In this document: positions 9,372 to 19,010 of the stretch, in pieces | Layout of the letters: each line of letters starts with the position of its first letter | How positions within the stretch are numbered: the first letter of the stretch is position 1 | Source of the DNA: Pelagibacterales bacterium SAG-MED11 | GTDB lineage: Bacteria; Pseudomonadota; Alphaproteobacteria; Pelagibacterales; Pelagibacteraceae | DNA: 64,000 bases | Assembly (NCBI GenBank): GCA_014654265.1 | Contig: JACWDI010000003.1 | Location: forward strand, 62,001 to 126,000 | Reading direction: 5' to 3' | Notes under the pieces: model-generated | What the model saw: the letters and a program-made list of their open reading frames with translations, nothing else | What the model was told of the DNA's origin: nothing | Databases searched by the model: none | Program-made: the position numbers and the translations under genes

Positions 9372-11750
9372 TTATTGAATGCTTGCTTGAGATTTGTCAT
9401 CTTTTTTAGTTAGATCAACCTCAACCCACTCTGTCTTTTTAAGTTCCTTTGTTAAAGCAATTTTTAAGACTTCATCTGCATATTCTACAGGAGTGATTTT
9501 TATTTCGTCCAATATTTTTTTTGGCATATCAACTAAATCTTTTTCATTTTCTTTTGGAATTAAAACCTCTTCAATTCCAGCTCTGTGTGCTGCTAATAAT
9601 TTTTCTTTTAGACCACCAATAGGTAAGACTTGACCTGTTAAAGTTACTTCACCAGTCATAGCAACGTCTTTTCTAACAGGAATAGTAGTAATCGAAGAAA
9701 CTATAGATGTAACCATTGCTATACCAGCTGATGGTCCATCTTTTGGAGTTGCTCCTTCGGGTACATGAATATGAAAATCTTTTTTTTCAAACAATGGTGG
9801 AATAATTCCATATTCTAAACATTTTGATCTCACAAATGATTTTGCAGCTTTTACAGACTCTTGCATAACATCACCTAACTTACCTGTAATTTGCATTCTA
9901 CCTTTTCCTGGCATTGTTACAGTTTCTACTTTTAAAATTTCTCCACCATATTCAGTCCAAGCTAGGCCAGTTACAATTCCTATTCTATTTTCAGTTTCTA
10001 ATTCTCCAAATTTATATTTTGGAACACCAAGGAAATCAGATAAATTTTTCGCGTCAACATTGACTTCTTTCTCTTCACCAGAAACAACTTTTTTTACAAC
10101 TTTTCTAGCAACTTTTGAAATTTCTCTCTCAAGATTTCTTACTCCAGATTCTTTAGTATAACTTCTAATTATTTCTTTAATTATGTCATTACCTAGTTTC
10201 ATTTCATTTTCTTTAACACCATTATCTTTTATCTGTTTGGGTAAAAGATACTTATTAGCAATATTAATTTTTTCATCCTCCGTATATCCAGCTAGTCGAA
10301 TTACTTCCATTCTATCTAATAATGGTGGTAAAATATTTAAAGTATTTGCTGTTGTAACAAACATTACATCTGATAAATCATAGTCGACTTCAAGGTAATG
10401 ATCATTAAATGATGTATTTTGTTCTGGGTCTAAAGCTTCTAAGAGAGCTGAAGAAGGATCACCTCTATAATCATTACCAATTTTGTCAATTTCATCTAAT
10501 AAAATTAATGGATTTTTTGTTCCAGCTTTTTTCATCATCTGAATTATTTTTCCAGGTAGAGATCCAATGTAAGTTCTTCTATGACCTCTAATTTCAGCTT
10601 CATCTCTCATACCACCAACTGACATCCTAACAAATTCTCTATTAGTAGCTCTAGCAATTGATTTTCCTAAAGATGTTTTTCCAACACCAGGCGGTCCAAC
10701 TAAACATAATATTGGTCCCTTAATTTTGTCCATTCTTTTTTGAACAGCTAAAAATTCAATTATTCTCTCTTTAACCTTTTCGAGACCAAAATGATCTTTA
10801 TCAAGAACATTCAAAGCTTTGGTTAAGTCTATATCTACTTCACTTTTTTTATGCCATGGAAGTTCTGTCATCCAATCTAAATAATTTCTAACGACTGTTG
10901 CTTCAGCTGACATTGGACTCATATTTTTTAATTTTTTAAGTTCTTGTAAGCATTTTTTTTCAACCTCTTTAGGCATCTTTGATTTTAAAATAGCTTTATT
11001 CAAACTAGTGCTTTCATCTTTACCATCTTCAATTTCGCCTAATTCTTTTTGAATAGCTTTTAATTGTTCATTTAAATAGTATTCCCTTTGAGTTTTTTCC
11101 ATCTGAGTTTTTACTCTTCCACGAATTCTTTTTTCAACACCAATAATACTTGTCTCGTTTTCCATTATTTTAACAATTGAGTTTAATCTTTTTTTTACAT
11201 CTGCAGTTTCAAATATTGATTGTTTTTCAGAAATTGTAGCAGTTATGTGTGATGCGATATTATCAGCAATTTGAGAAGGGTCTTTTAATTGCTTGATTGT
11301 ATTAATAGTTTCATTGGATATTTTTTTGTTTATGGATGTAAGTTTTTCTAATCTTCTTAAAGCTGTAGCCGCTAAAGGATACAAATCTTCATCTTTATTA
11401 ACTACATCATTATATGAAGTGAATTCACAAGTAATAAATTTTTCATTATCTTTGAAGTCTAGTAATTTTACTCTTTTAACGCCCTCGACTAGAACTTTTA
11501 CGGTTCCATCAGGTAATTTTAAAAGCTGGAGGATATTTCCTTCACAACCATAGGTAAAAATGTCTGTCTTTTTTGGATCATCAATTTCAGAATTTTTTTG
11601 AGTAACTAAGATTATTTTTTTATCTTTCTTCATTACTTCATTTAAAGCTGAAATAGATTTGTCTCTCCCAACAAATAACGGGATCACCATGCTAGGAAAA
11701 ACCACAATATCTCTTAGAGGAAGTAGTGGTAGTGAAATTTTTATGTCCAT
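9372..11750 (-). CDS. lon: ATP-dependent protease La (Lon)
   Basis: Cytoplasmic AAA+ serine protease that degrades misfolded and regulatory proteins. It has an N-terminal LON substrate domain (residues 1-200), a coiled helical region (200-300), an AAA+ module with Walker A GPPGVGKT at 352-359 and Walker B LILLDEID at 415-422, and a C-terminal protease domain. The Ser-Lys dyad is Ser674 (DGPSAG) and Lys717 (GGLKEK), at the same 43-residue spacing as in E. coli Lon. The 792-residue length is normal and no residue of note is missing. It follows clpX on the same strand with a 61-base gap. Confidence 0.98.
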   Translation of the reverse strand: MDIKISLPLLPLRDIVVFPSMVIPLFVGRDKSISALNEVMKKDKKIILVTQKNSEIDDPKKTDIFTYGCEGNILQLLKLPDGTVKVLVEGVKRVKLLDFKDNEKFITCEFTSYNDVVNKDEDLYPLAATALRRLEKLTSINKKISNETINTIKQLKDPSQIADNIASHITATISEKQSIFETADVKKRLNSIVKIMENETSIIGVEKRIRGRVKTQMEKTQREYYLNEQLKAIQKELGEIEDGKDESTSLNKAILKSKMPKEVEKKCLQELKKLKNMSPMSAEATVVRNYLDWMTELPWHKKSEVDIDLTKALNVLDKDHFGLEKVKERIIEFLAVQKRMDKIKGPILCLVGPPGVGKTSLGKSIARATNREFVRMSVGGMRDEAEIRGHRRTYIGSLPGKIIQMMKKAGTKNPLILLDEIDKIGNDYRGDPSSALLEALDPEQNTSFNDHYLEVDYDLSDVMFVTTANTLNILPPLLDRMEVIRLAGYTEDEKINIANKYLLPKQIKDNGVKENEMKLGNDIIKEIIRSYTKESGVRNLEREISKVARKVVKKVVSGEEKEVNVDAKNLSDFLGVPKYKFGELETENRIGIVTGLAWTEYGGEILKVETVTMPGKGRMQITGKLGDVMQESVKAAKSFVRSKCLEYGIIPPLFEKKDFHIHVPEGATPKDGPSAGIAMVTSIVSSITTIPVRKDVAMTGEVTLTGQVLPIGGLKEKLLAAHRAGIEEVLIPKENEKDLVDMPKKILDEIKITPVEYADEVLKIALTKELKKTEWVEVDLTKKDDKSQASIQ

Positions 11751-11811
11751 AATGTTAAATATGGATATTATAATTTATATTGCAATACCTTTTTCAAACT
11801 TATTAAGGATA

Positions 11812-13080
11812 TTAAGCCGCTGAGGTCTTGTTTGTCTTAGATTTATTGTCAGTTTTCGAATGAACTATAATTGGCTGAGACTGACCTTTTACCGCAGAGG
11901 CATCGACTATTACCTCTTCAATATTTTCTTGACTGGGTAAATCATACATAGTTTTCAATAGAATATTTTCTAATATTGATCTTAGACCTCTAGCTCCAGT
12001 TTTTTTCTTAATTGCCTTAAGCGCAATTTCTTTTAAAGCATTGTCTTTAAAAGTTAATTTTGCACCATCAAGTTTGAATAATTCTTGGTATTGTTTTGTT
12101 AATGAATTCTTTGGTTCTTCTAAAATCTTAATCAAAGATTTTTCATCTAAATCTTCTAAAGTTGCAATCATTGGTAATCGACCTATAAATTCAGGTATTA
12201 AACCATATCTTAATAAATCCTCTGGTTCTAAACCTTTCATCCACTCACCTGTTTTTTTATCTAGTGTATTTTTAACATCAGCTCCAAAACCAATTGAAGT
12301 TCCTTTGTCCCTTTGTGAAATAATTTTATCAAGACCAGCAAAGGCTCCTCCACATATGAAAAGAATATTAGTTGTATCAACTTGTAAAAATTCTTGCTGA
12401 GGATGTTTTCTTCCTCCTTGTGGTGGCACACTTGCAACAGTTCCTTCCATAATTTTTAACAAGGCTTGTTGAACACCTTCACCAGAAACGTCTCTTGTTA
12501 TTGAGGGGTTTTCTGATTTTCTACTAATCTTATCAACCTCATCTATATAAACGATACCTCTTTGAGCTTTCTCAACATTATAATCTGCTGCTTGTAATAA
12601 TTTAAGAATAATATTCTCGACATCTTCTCCAACATAACCAGCTTCGGTAAGTGTGGTTGCATCAGCCATTGTAAAAGGCACATCAAGAATTCTTGCTAAA
12701 GTTTGAGCAAGTAAAGTTTTTCCACACCCCGTAGGTCCTACTAAAAGAATGTTTGATTTTGCAAGTTCAACGTTTTTACTTGTTTTATTTTCATAATTTA
12801 ATCTTTTATAGTGATTATGGACAGCAACAGACAAAACTTTTTTTGCATGTGCTTGACCAATTACATAATCATCTAATACCGAACAAATTTCTTTAGGTGA
12901 AGGAAGGCCATCTTGATGTTTTACAAAAGTGTCTTTACTTTCTTCCTTAATAATATCCATACATAATTCAACACATTCATCACAAATAAAAACTGTAGGA
13001 CCAGCTATAAGTTTTCTCACTTCGTGTTGACTCTTTCCACAGAAAGAACAGTAAAGAATATTTTTGTTGTTAGTGCTCAT
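11812..13080 (-). CDS. clpX: ATP-dependent Clp protease ATP-binding subunit ClpX
   Basis: AAA+ unfoldase that feeds substrates to ClpP. The N-terminal zinc-binding domain has Cys11, Cys14, Cys33 and Cys36. Walker A GPTGCGKT lies at 115-122. The AAA+ small domain and the GARGLR sensor-2 motif occur near residue 355. The 422-residue length is normal. The tail after residue 395 is Ser/Thr/Lys-rich and not conserved. It lies 89 bases downstream of clpP in the classic tig-clpP-clpX-lon order. Confidence 0.98.
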   Translation of the reverse strand: MSTNNKNILYCSFCGKSQHEVRKLIAGPTVFICDECVELCMDIIKEESKDTFVKHQDGLPSPKEICSVLDDYVIGQAHAKKVLSVAVHNHYKRLNYENKTSKNVELAKSNILLVGPTGCGKTLLAQTLARILDVPFTMADATTLTEAGYVGEDVENIILKLLQAADYNVEKAQRGIVYIDEVDKISRKSENPSITRDVSGEGVQQALLKIMEGTVASVPPQGGRKHPQQEFLQVDTTNILFICGGAFAGLDKIISQRDKGTSIGFGADVKNTLDKKTGEWMKGLEPEDLLRYGLIPEFIGRLPMIATLEDLDEKSLIKILEEPKNSLTKQYQELFKLDGAKLTFKDNALKEIALKAIKKKTGARGLRSILENILLKTMYDLPSQENIEEVIVDASAVKGQSQPIIVHSKTDNKSKTNKTSAA

Positions 13081-13169
13081 AAAATTTATAACGAATCAAT
13101 CTTAATACTTTATTATAAGAAGTAGTTACTAATCAAGTTTCGAATAAGTTTAAATCAATATATGGTATT

Positions 13170-13781
13170 TTAGGATCTTTTCTCTACCACTTCATCTATT
13201 AATCCAAAAGATTTAGCTGCATCTGCAGTCATAAAATTATCTCTCTCAAGAGCTAACTTGATTTCTTCAACTGTTTTACCAGTATGTTTTGAATAAATTT
13301 CATTTAATCTTTTTTTCAAAGATAGAACCTCATTCGCATGAATTTCTATATCAGTCGCTTGACCTTGAAAACCTGCGGACGGTTGGTGAACCATTATCCT
13401 AGAATTTGGTAATGAAAATCTTTTACCTTTAGTTCCTGCTGAGAGTAAAAATGATCCCATTGATGCTGCTTGACCAATGCATAAAGTAGAAATATCAGGT
13501 TTAACATATTGCATTGTATCATATATTCCAAGGCCAGCAGTGACTAATCCACCTGGACTATTGATATACAAATAAATTTCTTTTTTAGGATCTTCCGCCT
13601 CTAAAAATAAAAGTTGTGCAGTTACCAGTGAAGCAACATTGTCATTTATCTGACCAGTTAAAAAAATAATTCTTTCTTTTAAAAGTCTTGAATAAATATC
13701 ATATGCACGTTCACCTTTACTTGATTGTTCAACAACCATAGGAACTAGAGTACTCATAAATTCAGATATTTTGTTTGTCAT
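13170..13781 (-). CDS. clpP: ATP-dependent Clp protease proteolytic subunit ClpP
   Basis: Serine peptidase that forms the tetradecameric chamber working with ClpX. The catalytic triad is visible as Ser107 (GQAASMGS), His132 (MVHQPSAG) and Asp181 (ERDNFM), each displaced by four residues from the E. coli precursor numbering. There are 203 residues. The N-terminus includes a short propeptide-like segment. It follows tig by 32 bases and precedes clpX. Confidence 0.98.
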   Translation of the reverse strand: MTNKISEFMSTLVPMVVEQSSKGERAYDIYSRLLKERIIFLTGQINDNVASLVTAQLLFLEAEDPKKEIYLYINSPGGLVTAGLGIYDTMQYVKPDISTLCIGQAASMGSFLLSAGTKGKRFSLPNSRIMVHQPSAGFQGQATDIEIHANEVLSLKKRLNEIYSKHTGKTVEEIKLALERDNFMTADAAKSFGLIDEVVEKRS

Positions 13782-13813
13782 AAGTTGATTCGTTTTACTT
13801 ATACAACTTGCGA

Positions 13814-15235
13814 TTACTTTTTGCTAACTTTTTTTGATTTTTTAACTGAAGGTTTAATTTTTGTCGATTTAGGCTTAGTTTTATTACTACTTAACTTTTT
13901 ATCTTCAACTTTTTTGTCATCCTTATTAGGATGACTGTATTCTTGTAGTTGAGATTGTTTTAAAATTTTTTCTGCTTCATTTTTTGAAATTTCTTTTTTA
14001 TTAGGCTTAGCTTTTTCTTTAATTAACTTTAGAATTTTTTCCTCATATACGGTTCCTCTTAAACTAGAAACTGCTGATGGATTTTTTTGATAAAAATCCA
14101 TTACCATTTTTTCTTGTCCTGGCATCATTCTTATTTGTTTTTGAACTTCAGCTTGTAATTCTTGTTCTGTAACTTTAATTTGATTTTTTTCTCCAAATTC
14201 ATTTAAAACTAAACCTACTTTAATTCTTTTTTTTGCGACGTCTTCAAAATTTTTTCTACTTTTTTTTGCATCTTCCTCAGACATTCCTTGTGATAAAATC
14301 TTAATTTCATCCTCAATTAAATTTTCAGGTATCTCAGAAACTTTGAATTTTTCAATTTCCTTTAATATTTGATTTTTTGAAAATCGGTCTAATGAATTTG
14401 TATACTCATCGTTTATTTGTTTTGATATTAAAGATTTAAGATCTTTAAGATCTTTGGCACCTAAATTTTTTGCAAACTCATCATCTATTTTAGTTTCTTC
14501 AGGGTTTTTAATAGTTAAAATCTTACAAACAAATTTTGCTTTTTTATTTATCAATTCTTTTTCAGGAAAATTTTCAGGTAATACAGCCTCTACAGTTTTT
14601 TCATCTCCTTTTTTTACGTCTAACAACTGTTTGTCAAAACCTTTTAAAAATAAATCTTTACCTAGAGTAAGCTGAGTATTTTTACCTTCTCCACCTTTAA
14701 AAGTTTTATTATCTACCGTTGCTGTATAATCAAAAGCTACAAGGTCTCCCTCTTTAGCTTTGGTATTTTCTAAAGCATCTTTAAAATTGGGTTGATTTTT
14801 TGCAATTTCTTTTATTCTTTTTTCCGTCTCACTATTATCTATTTTAACTGAATATTGATCAAATTTTATATTTTCTATTGACTTAATTTCAACTTTTGGA
14901 AGTTCGGTTACAGATATTATATATTCTAAATCTTTATCTTCACCATAAGTTTTTAAGTCTAATTTTGGTTGACCCGCTGGTTTAATTTTATTTTCCTCCA
15001 ATGCTTTAGTTGAAGTATCTTTTATAACTTTGTCCAATACTTCATTAAAAACTGCTTTGCCAAATTGTCTTTTTAGAATTTCTCTAGGAACTTTTCCAGG
15101 TCTAAAACCTTTTAAATTTACAGTTCCTTTGATTTCTTCGTATTTATCATCCATGTAGGTATTCATAGTTTTTTTATCTACGAACACTTTAAGATCTTTA
15201 TTTAAACCTTTTTTATTTTCTATTGTAACTTTCAT
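13814..15235 (-). CDS. tig: Trigger factor with a lysine-rich C-terminal extension
   Basis: Ribosome-associated chaperone and peptidyl-prolyl isomerase. The ribosome-docking loop [12 protein letters not shown] is at about residues 43-54, the FKBP-type domain is at about 155-240, and a helical chaperone C-domain runs to about residue 410. At 473 residues it is longer than the usual 430-450. The last 50-60 residues are very rich in Lys, Ser and Thr (KKSKKVSKK end) and resemble no conserved domain. It is the first gene of the tig-clpP-clpX-lon set, with tRNA-Leu only 10 bases upstream. Confidence 0.96.
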   Translation of the reverse strand: MKVTIENKKGLNKDLKVFVDKKTMNTYMDDKYEEIKGTVNLKGFRPGKVPREILKRQFGKAVFNEVLDKVIKDTSTKALEENKIKPAGQPKLDLKTYGEDKDLEYIISVTELPKVEIKSIENIKFDQYSVKIDNSETEKRIKEIAKNQPNFKDALENTKAKEGDLVAFDYTATVDNKTFKGGEGKNTQLTLGKDLFLKGFDKQLLDVKKGDEKTVEAVLPENFPEKELINKKAKFVCKILTIKNPEETKIDDEFAKNLGAKDLKDLKSLISKQINDEYTNSLDRFSKNQILKEIEKFKVSEIPENLIEDEIKILSQGMSEEDAKKSRKNFEDVAKKRIKVGLVLNEFGEKNQIKVTEQELQAEVQKQIRMMPGQEKMVMDFYQKNPSAVSSLRGTVYEEKILKLIKEKAKPNKKEISKNEAEKILKQSQLQEYSHPNKDDKKVEDKKLSSNKTKPKSTKIKPSVKKSKKVSKK

Positions 15236-15245
15236 AATTTAGTTA

Positions 15246-15330
15246 TGGTAGGGCGAAAAGGACTCGAACCTTCACAGATTGCTCTATCGGTTCCTAAGAC
15301 CGACGCGTCTACCAATTCCGCCATCGCCCC
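15246..15330 (-). tRNA. tRNA-Leu (anticodon TAG)
   Basis: An 85-nt class II tRNA with a long variable arm. It has acceptor stem GGGGCGA, a D arm, anticodon loop CTTAGGA (TAG) on a TCGGT/ACCGA stem, an extended variable region ATAGAGCAATCTGT, T loop TTCGAGT, discriminator A and encoded CCA. It lies 10 bases upstream of tig on the same strand and could share its promoter. Confidence 0.96.
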
Positions 15331-15419
15331 ACAAATTAGAAAGTTTTATATATTATTGAAACTATTTGTCCAACGACATTTATTGTAAATTAGATTATAT
15401 TTCCTCTATAAAATTAAAT

Positions 15420-15671
15420 ATGATTATTTCACCCTGTATAAGTATTTGTAAAACTGATCCCAAAACAGGTTATTGTTATGGTTGTGGGAGAACTAATGCT
15501 GAAAAACTGAAATGGAAATTAGAGGAAACTCTTGAAGAATGGAAGTTAGAAAACATTACGACAATCAAAAAAAGACTTACGGGATGGCAGTTAAAAAGTT
15601 TCGAAGAGTCATATACATATAAAATTGAAAATGGTATCTCTCTTTTTAAAAAAAATTTAAAAAATGAGTAA
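15420..15671 (+). CDS. DUF1289 family small cysteine-rich protein
   Basis: The 83 residues start MIISPCISICKTDPKTGYCY and then GCGRT, the DUF1289 signature with four cysteines (SPC...C...C..CGR). The family is thought to bind a metal or iron-sulfur centre but has no firm function. I chose the ATG at 15420. An in-frame TTG at 15366 would add 18 residues without similarity. The stop overlaps the next small gene by 8 bases. A similar protein precedes or follows housekeeping genes in many alphaproteobacteria. Confidence 0.85.
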   Translation: MIISPCISICKTDPKTGYCYGCGRTNAEKLKWKLEETLEEWKLENITTIKKRLTGWQLKSFEESYTYKIENGISLFKKNLKNE

Positions 15672-15837
15672 AGTTACAATTGTAATAATAATCTATATTT
15701 TGGGTCTAATTTTTGGTGCTTTGTTTCTTGATATCTGGAGTGCTGATACAAGTGTATTCAAGGGTCTTTTAGGTTTAGGGTGGACTGCTCTACTTTTGAT
15801 AGGATTATTTTTTGCTGACAAAAATGAAAAAGAATAA
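15664..15837 (+). CDS. 57-residue two-helix membrane protein
   Basis: The frame starts MSKVTIVIIIYILGLIFGAL, has a short loop with Asp/Trp, then a second hydrophobic helix (GLLGLGWTALLLIGLFFAD) and a charged tail KNEKE. The ATG overlaps the stop of the DUF1289 gene and its own stop overlaps the start of the next gene by 14 bases, giving a chain of three interlocked small genes. No known family is recognised. The two-helix design and the coupling on both sides make it a likely real gene. Confidence 0.65.
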   Translation: MSKVTIVIIIYILGLIFGALFLDIWSADTSVFKGLLGLGWTALLLIGLFFADKNEKE

Positions 15838-16252
15838 TTTTTTAAAATTTGTAATTGCTCTTTTTGTATTATTTCCTGCACAACAGCTTAAATCTGAGAT
15901 AATTATTATGAGTTTATGTGATGATCAACAGGATGAATTTATAAAGAATGAATATATTCTCAATCTTAATGAGTTGATAATGACCAGAAATTATATTTAC
16001 AAAGAAAAAACATATCAAAAATATAGAATTACTGATCTTAGTGTGAAGAAGAAAAATTCTTACGTAAGAAATATTTACGAAGAAAACGGAAAGATATTCA
16101 CACATAGACATGGCTACCCCCAATTTTATACTCAAATTTTGTTTGAAAAAGGAAAGCAAGAAATTTTTATGAAAACTGTATTAAATGATGAGGTGGGTGT
16201 TTCAAAAATTTCAACTTGTAAAAAGATAGAAAAATTTAAAAAAGAAAGTTAA
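15824..16252 (+). CDS. Exported protein of unknown function
   Basis: There are 142 residues from the ATG at 15824, which begin MKKNNFLKFVIALFVLFPAQ, a lysine-rich N-terminus and hydrophobic core typical of a Sec signal peptide with cleavage near residue 24. The mature part has two cysteines (MSLCDD near the start and STCKK near the end) that could form a disulfide. It is rich in Lys, Tyr and Glu. I do not recognise the family. It overlaps the preceding 57-residue gene by 14 bases. Its stop interlocks with a convergent gene through TTAA. Confidence 0.75.
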   Translation: MKKNNFLKFVIALFVLFPAQQLKSEIIIMSLCDDQQDEFIKNEYILNLNELIMTRNYIYKEKTYQKYRITDLSVKKKNSYVRNIYEENGKIFTHRHGYPQFYTQILFEKGKQEIFMKTVLNDEVGVSKISTCKKIEKFKKES

Positions 16253-16374
16253 TTTTTTTTCTTTTTTGGAAAAACTTTTTTTTTTTTTACTTCAAATCTA
16301 CTGTTAGTGATATTACTTCTATGTTTTGCATAGGCTTGTTTTTGTGCTTGTTTCATTGCTCTTTTTGATGACAT
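16249..16374 (-). CDS. 41-residue highly basic protein
   Basis: The frame begins MSSKRAMKQAQKQAYAKHRS and ends in a Lys-rich segment encoded partly by a run of 13 A. It contains about 17 Lys/Arg and resembles nucleic-acid-binding or ribosome-associated mini-proteins in composition only. Its TAA interlocks with the plus-strand stop as TTAA (16249-16252), the same arrangement as four other convergent pairs in this window, which supports it being real. No clear ribosome-binding site is seen. Confidence 0.5.
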   Translation of the reverse strand: MSSKRAMKQAQKQAYAKHRSNITNSRFEVKKKKVFPKKKKN

Positions 16375-16383
16375 TACAATAAT

Positions 16384-17316
16384 TTATTTTTTACAAATTA
16401 CACATATTCGACCCATAAAAAGCTCATCTAGGTATTTAATATGTATTAATGGATAAAATAAAAAACTTAAAAGTTTAAAAATTAGTTTTTTTGACCTTCT
16501 TCCATCTGTCAATATAGGTCTTTTGATCCATTGAGTGTTGGACCAATTGTTTCTTTTAAGGATTTTTTCATAATCTCTTATAGATGTTCCGTTAAGTGTT
16601 GGAAGCTTTTCCCAATTTTCCAAATTATTTTTATTTCCGCTATACCATTCAGCAGTTGGACCTCTTTCTTTTAATATCTCAAAATATTTTTCTGAAATTT
16701 TTTTAGGACTAAAAAACCAATGTAAGCAGGGAAAGTTTGTAACAAAATTTAAATGAGACTCAAACGGTTGTAAAAATTGTGGAAAAACTGCTAATAATTT
16801 TCCTCCAGGTTTTAACACTCTATAACATTCCGCCATAGATTTCTCTAAACTTTGAACATGTTCGAAAGTATCTGTGCTGACTATAAAATCAAAAAAATTA
16901 TCATCGTAAGGTAATTTCTCTCCTATACCAGTTGAAAAATCAGCATTAATATTTTTTTCTCTAGCAAATTCCTCTGAGGCAACTTTAAAAATAGGGTTTA
17001 TATCAATTCCATAACTTTTCTTTAAATTATAATTTTCAGCCCATGCAATTAGTCTTCCTCCAGTAAATGATCCAAGATCTAATAAAACTTTATCTTTTAA
17101 TTCCTCTCTACTTAATTTTGACAAGAAATAATTTTCCATCCAAGAAAAATTTTTGTCTTTTTCAATATCATACCTTGCTAAACAAGTCGCTTTTCTAATT
17201 TCTTTCTTTTTTTCTTCATTAGATTTTAAATATATGTTGTGATTAAAAACTTCCCAATTTTCAAAATTATGTTCTGATGGTGTATTGGAAAATGTTTTCA
17301 TTAAAAATTTAATCAT
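16384..17316 (-). CDS. Class I SAM-dependent methyltransferase (Methyltransf_11 type)
   Basis: Likely transfers methyl from S-adenosylmethionine to an unidentified acceptor. Motif I VLLDLGSFTGGRL is at residues 77-89, followed by the acidic end of strand 2 (GIDIN, about 108), motif GEKLPYDDNFFDFIVSTDTF near 132-151 with EHV, and ECYRVLKPGGKLL near 161. There are 310 residues, with a basic C-terminal part of about 120 residues that may choose the substrate. The neighbouring phosphatase lies 5 bases upstream on the same strand. Nothing in the sequence fixes the substrate. Confidence 0.8.
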   Translation of the reverse strand: MIKFLMKTFSNTPSEHNFENWEVFNHNIYLKSNEEKKKEIRKATCLARYDIEKDKNFSWMENYFLSKLSREELKDKVLLDLGSFTGGRLIAWAENYNLKKSYGIDINPIFKVASEEFAREKNINADFSTGIGEKLPYDDNFFDFIVSTDTFEHVQSLEKSMAECYRVLKPGGKLLAVFPQFLQPFESHLNFVTNFPCLHWFFSPKKISEKYFEILKERGPTAEWYSGNKNNLENWEKLPTLNGTSIRDYEKILKRNNWSNTQWIKRPILTDGRRSKKLIFKLLSFLFYPLIHIKYLDELFMGRICVICKK

Positions 17317-17321
17317 AGAAA

Positions 17322-17879
17322 TTACTTTATATTAGAAATACTACCAATCAATTCAAAATTTGTATCAGAAACTACAATTTCTCCTGAAGATGGTGAGTAA
17401 TTTAAAATTTCAGATATAACAACATAATGCGTTATTAAGATTAAATTCTTTTTTCTATCCCATTTTTTTATGAATAATTTTAATTCTTCAATTTGAGGCT
17501 CTCTATTTTTACTATATTTTTTGCTATAAAAAGAATTTAAAAAACTTTTTATCTGATAGTTGGAAAAAGCAATCAAAGCTGTTTCTTTGCAGCGACACCA
17601 CTGACTTGAAATTACTTTTTGTATGGGAATTTTTTTTTCCTTAAAAAAATCACCAATTTTTTTTGCTTGTTCTTTTCCATTTTTATCTAGATTTCTTTGA
17701 GATGAACAATCGTTTAAATTGAAATTTATTGGGTCACCACTACCTGGTGCATAAGCATGTCTTATAAATATTAATTTTCCACCCTCTTGAAGTTGATCTA
17801 TCAAATTTTTATTTAAATCTGCTTTAACAGACGATGTTAAAGATATAAATATTACAAATAAAAATTTAAAAAAATTCAT
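17322..17879 (-). CDS. Exported histidine phosphatase (phosphoglycerate mutase-like) family protein
   Basis: The 185 residues start with a hydrophobic signal-like segment (MNFFKFLFVIFISLTSSVKA), so the enzyme probably acts outside the cytoplasm. The phosphohistidine motif is LIFIRHAYAPG (about residues 36-46; RHA in place of the common RHG) and the second catalytic His is in LITHYVVIS (about 148-156). The family removes phosphate from small molecules or proteins. The substrate is unknown. It starts 2 bases from the divergent glycosylase gene, so the two share a minimal promoter region or overlap regulation. Confidence 0.8.
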   Translation of the reverse strand: MNFFKFLFVIFISLTSSVKADLNKNLIDQLQEGGKLIFIRHAYAPGSGDPINFNLNDCSSQRNLDKNGKEQAKKIGDFFKEKKIPIQKVISSQWCRCKETALIAFSNYQIKSFLNSFYSKKYSKNREPQIEELKLFIKKWDRKKNLILITHYVVISEILNYSPSSGEIVVSDTNFELIGSISNIK

Positions 17880-17881
17880 TT

Positions 17882-18562
17882 ATGAATACTAAATTAAACA
17901 ATTTAAATAAAACAATAACTAACTGTAAGAAATGTCCGAGATTAGTCAAATTTATACACAAAATAAGTAGAATTAAAAGAAAACAAAATATAAATGAAGT
18001 TTACTGGGGAAAACCTGTTCCAGGTTTTGGAAAATTGAATTCAAAATTAGCAATAATTGGATTGGCTCCTGCAGCCCATGGCGGAACTAGAACAGGTAGA
18101 GCTTTTACAGGAGATAAATCTGGAAATTTTCTTTTTAAAAGTCTCTATTCTGTCAAAATATCTAATCAAGATTTCTCTGAAAGCAAAGATGATGAGTTAA
18201 AGTTAAAGTCTACATATATTACAAATATTTTAAAATGTGTTCCTCCAGGTGACAAACCTATGAATAAGGAATTAGCTCAATGTTCAAATTATTTTATAAA
18301 AGAAATTGATTATCTAACAAAAATAAAAGTAATTGTAACATTAGGCAAAGTAGCGTTTGAAAATTGTATAAAAATTTATAAAAAAAGATTTAAAATAAAT
18401 CATAAATTTGAATTTAAACATGGAAAGAAATACCTATTACCTGATAATAAAATTTTAATAGCCTGTTATCATCCTAGTCCAAGAAATGTTAATACCAAAG
18501 TTGTAACTCATGCTATGATTAATAGATTATTTAGAAAGGCCAAAAAAATTTCTAAACTTTAA
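17882..18562 (+). CDS. Uracil-DNA glycosylase, family 5 (UDGb) type
   Basis: Base-excision repair enzyme that removes uracil or other deaminated bases. Motif A reads GLAPAAHGGTRTGRAFTGD (residues 60-78), the family-5 pattern with Ala where family 1 has Asp. Motif B HPSPRNVNTK is near residue 199. Four cysteines (Cys15, Cys18, and those in KCVPP and QCSNYF) are placed to hold a [4Fe-4S] cluster. The 226-residue length is typical. The 3' end overlaps the convergent thioesterase gene by 11 bases. Confidence 0.9.
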   Translation: MNTKLNNLNKTITNCKKCPRLVKFIHKISRIKRKQNINEVYWGKPVPGFGKLNSKLAIIGLAPAAHGGTRTGRAFTGDKSGNFLFKSLYSVKISNQDFSESKDDELKLKSTYITNILKCVPPGDKPMNKELAQCSNYFIKEIDYLTKIKVIVTLGKVAFENCIKIYKKRFKINHKFEFKHGKKYLLPDNKILIACYHPSPRNVNTKVVTHAMINRLFRKAKKISKL

Positions 18563-18974
18563 TCGTATCACAAAAATAAGGTTTAAATTTTGAATATATA
18601 TCTTCAGGGATTTTTATTGGTTTTCCATTTTTATCAATAAAAACCAAATGAACTTGAGCCTCTACAATAATTTTCTCATCTTTTGTAATTATTTGGTTCA
18701 TAAAAAAAGATGTTTTAGTTATAGATTTCACAAAGGATCTAATAGTTAATTCATCCTCTAGAAATGCAGATTTTTTATACTCAATATTACAGGATTTAAC
18801 TATTATTAGTGCTTCAAATTCCTCTTGAATTCTTTTATTACTAAATCCAATTGAAAACAAAGCCTCTGTTCTTGCCCTTTCTAAAAACTTGAGATAATTC
18901 GCATAATAAACAACACCACCTGAATCTGTATCCTCATAGTAAACCTTTGCATTGTGATAAAAATTTTCATGCAT
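18552..18974 (-). CDS. ybgC: Acyl-CoA thioesterase of the YbgC/4-hydroxybenzoyl-CoA thioesterase family
   Basis: A hotdog-fold thioesterase, often part of the Tol-Pal region in proteobacteria though not here. The active-site segment YYEDTDSGGVVYYANYLKFL (about residues 12-31) has the catalytic Asp of the family. There are 140 residues. The natural substrate is probably an acyl-CoA or acyl-ACP. The absence of tolQRAB next to it means the link to envelope function is only by family. It follows the PhyH gene on the same strand by 36 bases. Confidence 0.88.
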   Translation of the reverse strand: MHENFYHNAKVYYEDTDSGGVVYYANYLKFLERARTEALFSIGFSNKRIQEEFEALIIVKSCNIEYKKSAFLEDELTIRSFVKSITKTSFFMNQIITKDEKIIVEAQVHLVFIDKNGKPIKIPEDIYSKFKPYFCDTIKV

Positions 18975-19010
18975 AATAATAACTTCTAATAAATAAATAA
19001 TTATTAATTC

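Noticed and set aside
15366..15419. Upstream TTG start for the DUF1289 gene
   Set aside because: It adds 18 residues without family similarity; the ATG at 15420 gives the usual start one step before the SPC motif.
16274..16286. Run of 13 T as a slippage or frameshift site in the 41-residue gene
   Set aside because: The frame is open through the run with a shared TTAA stop, and such runs are common here by base composition.
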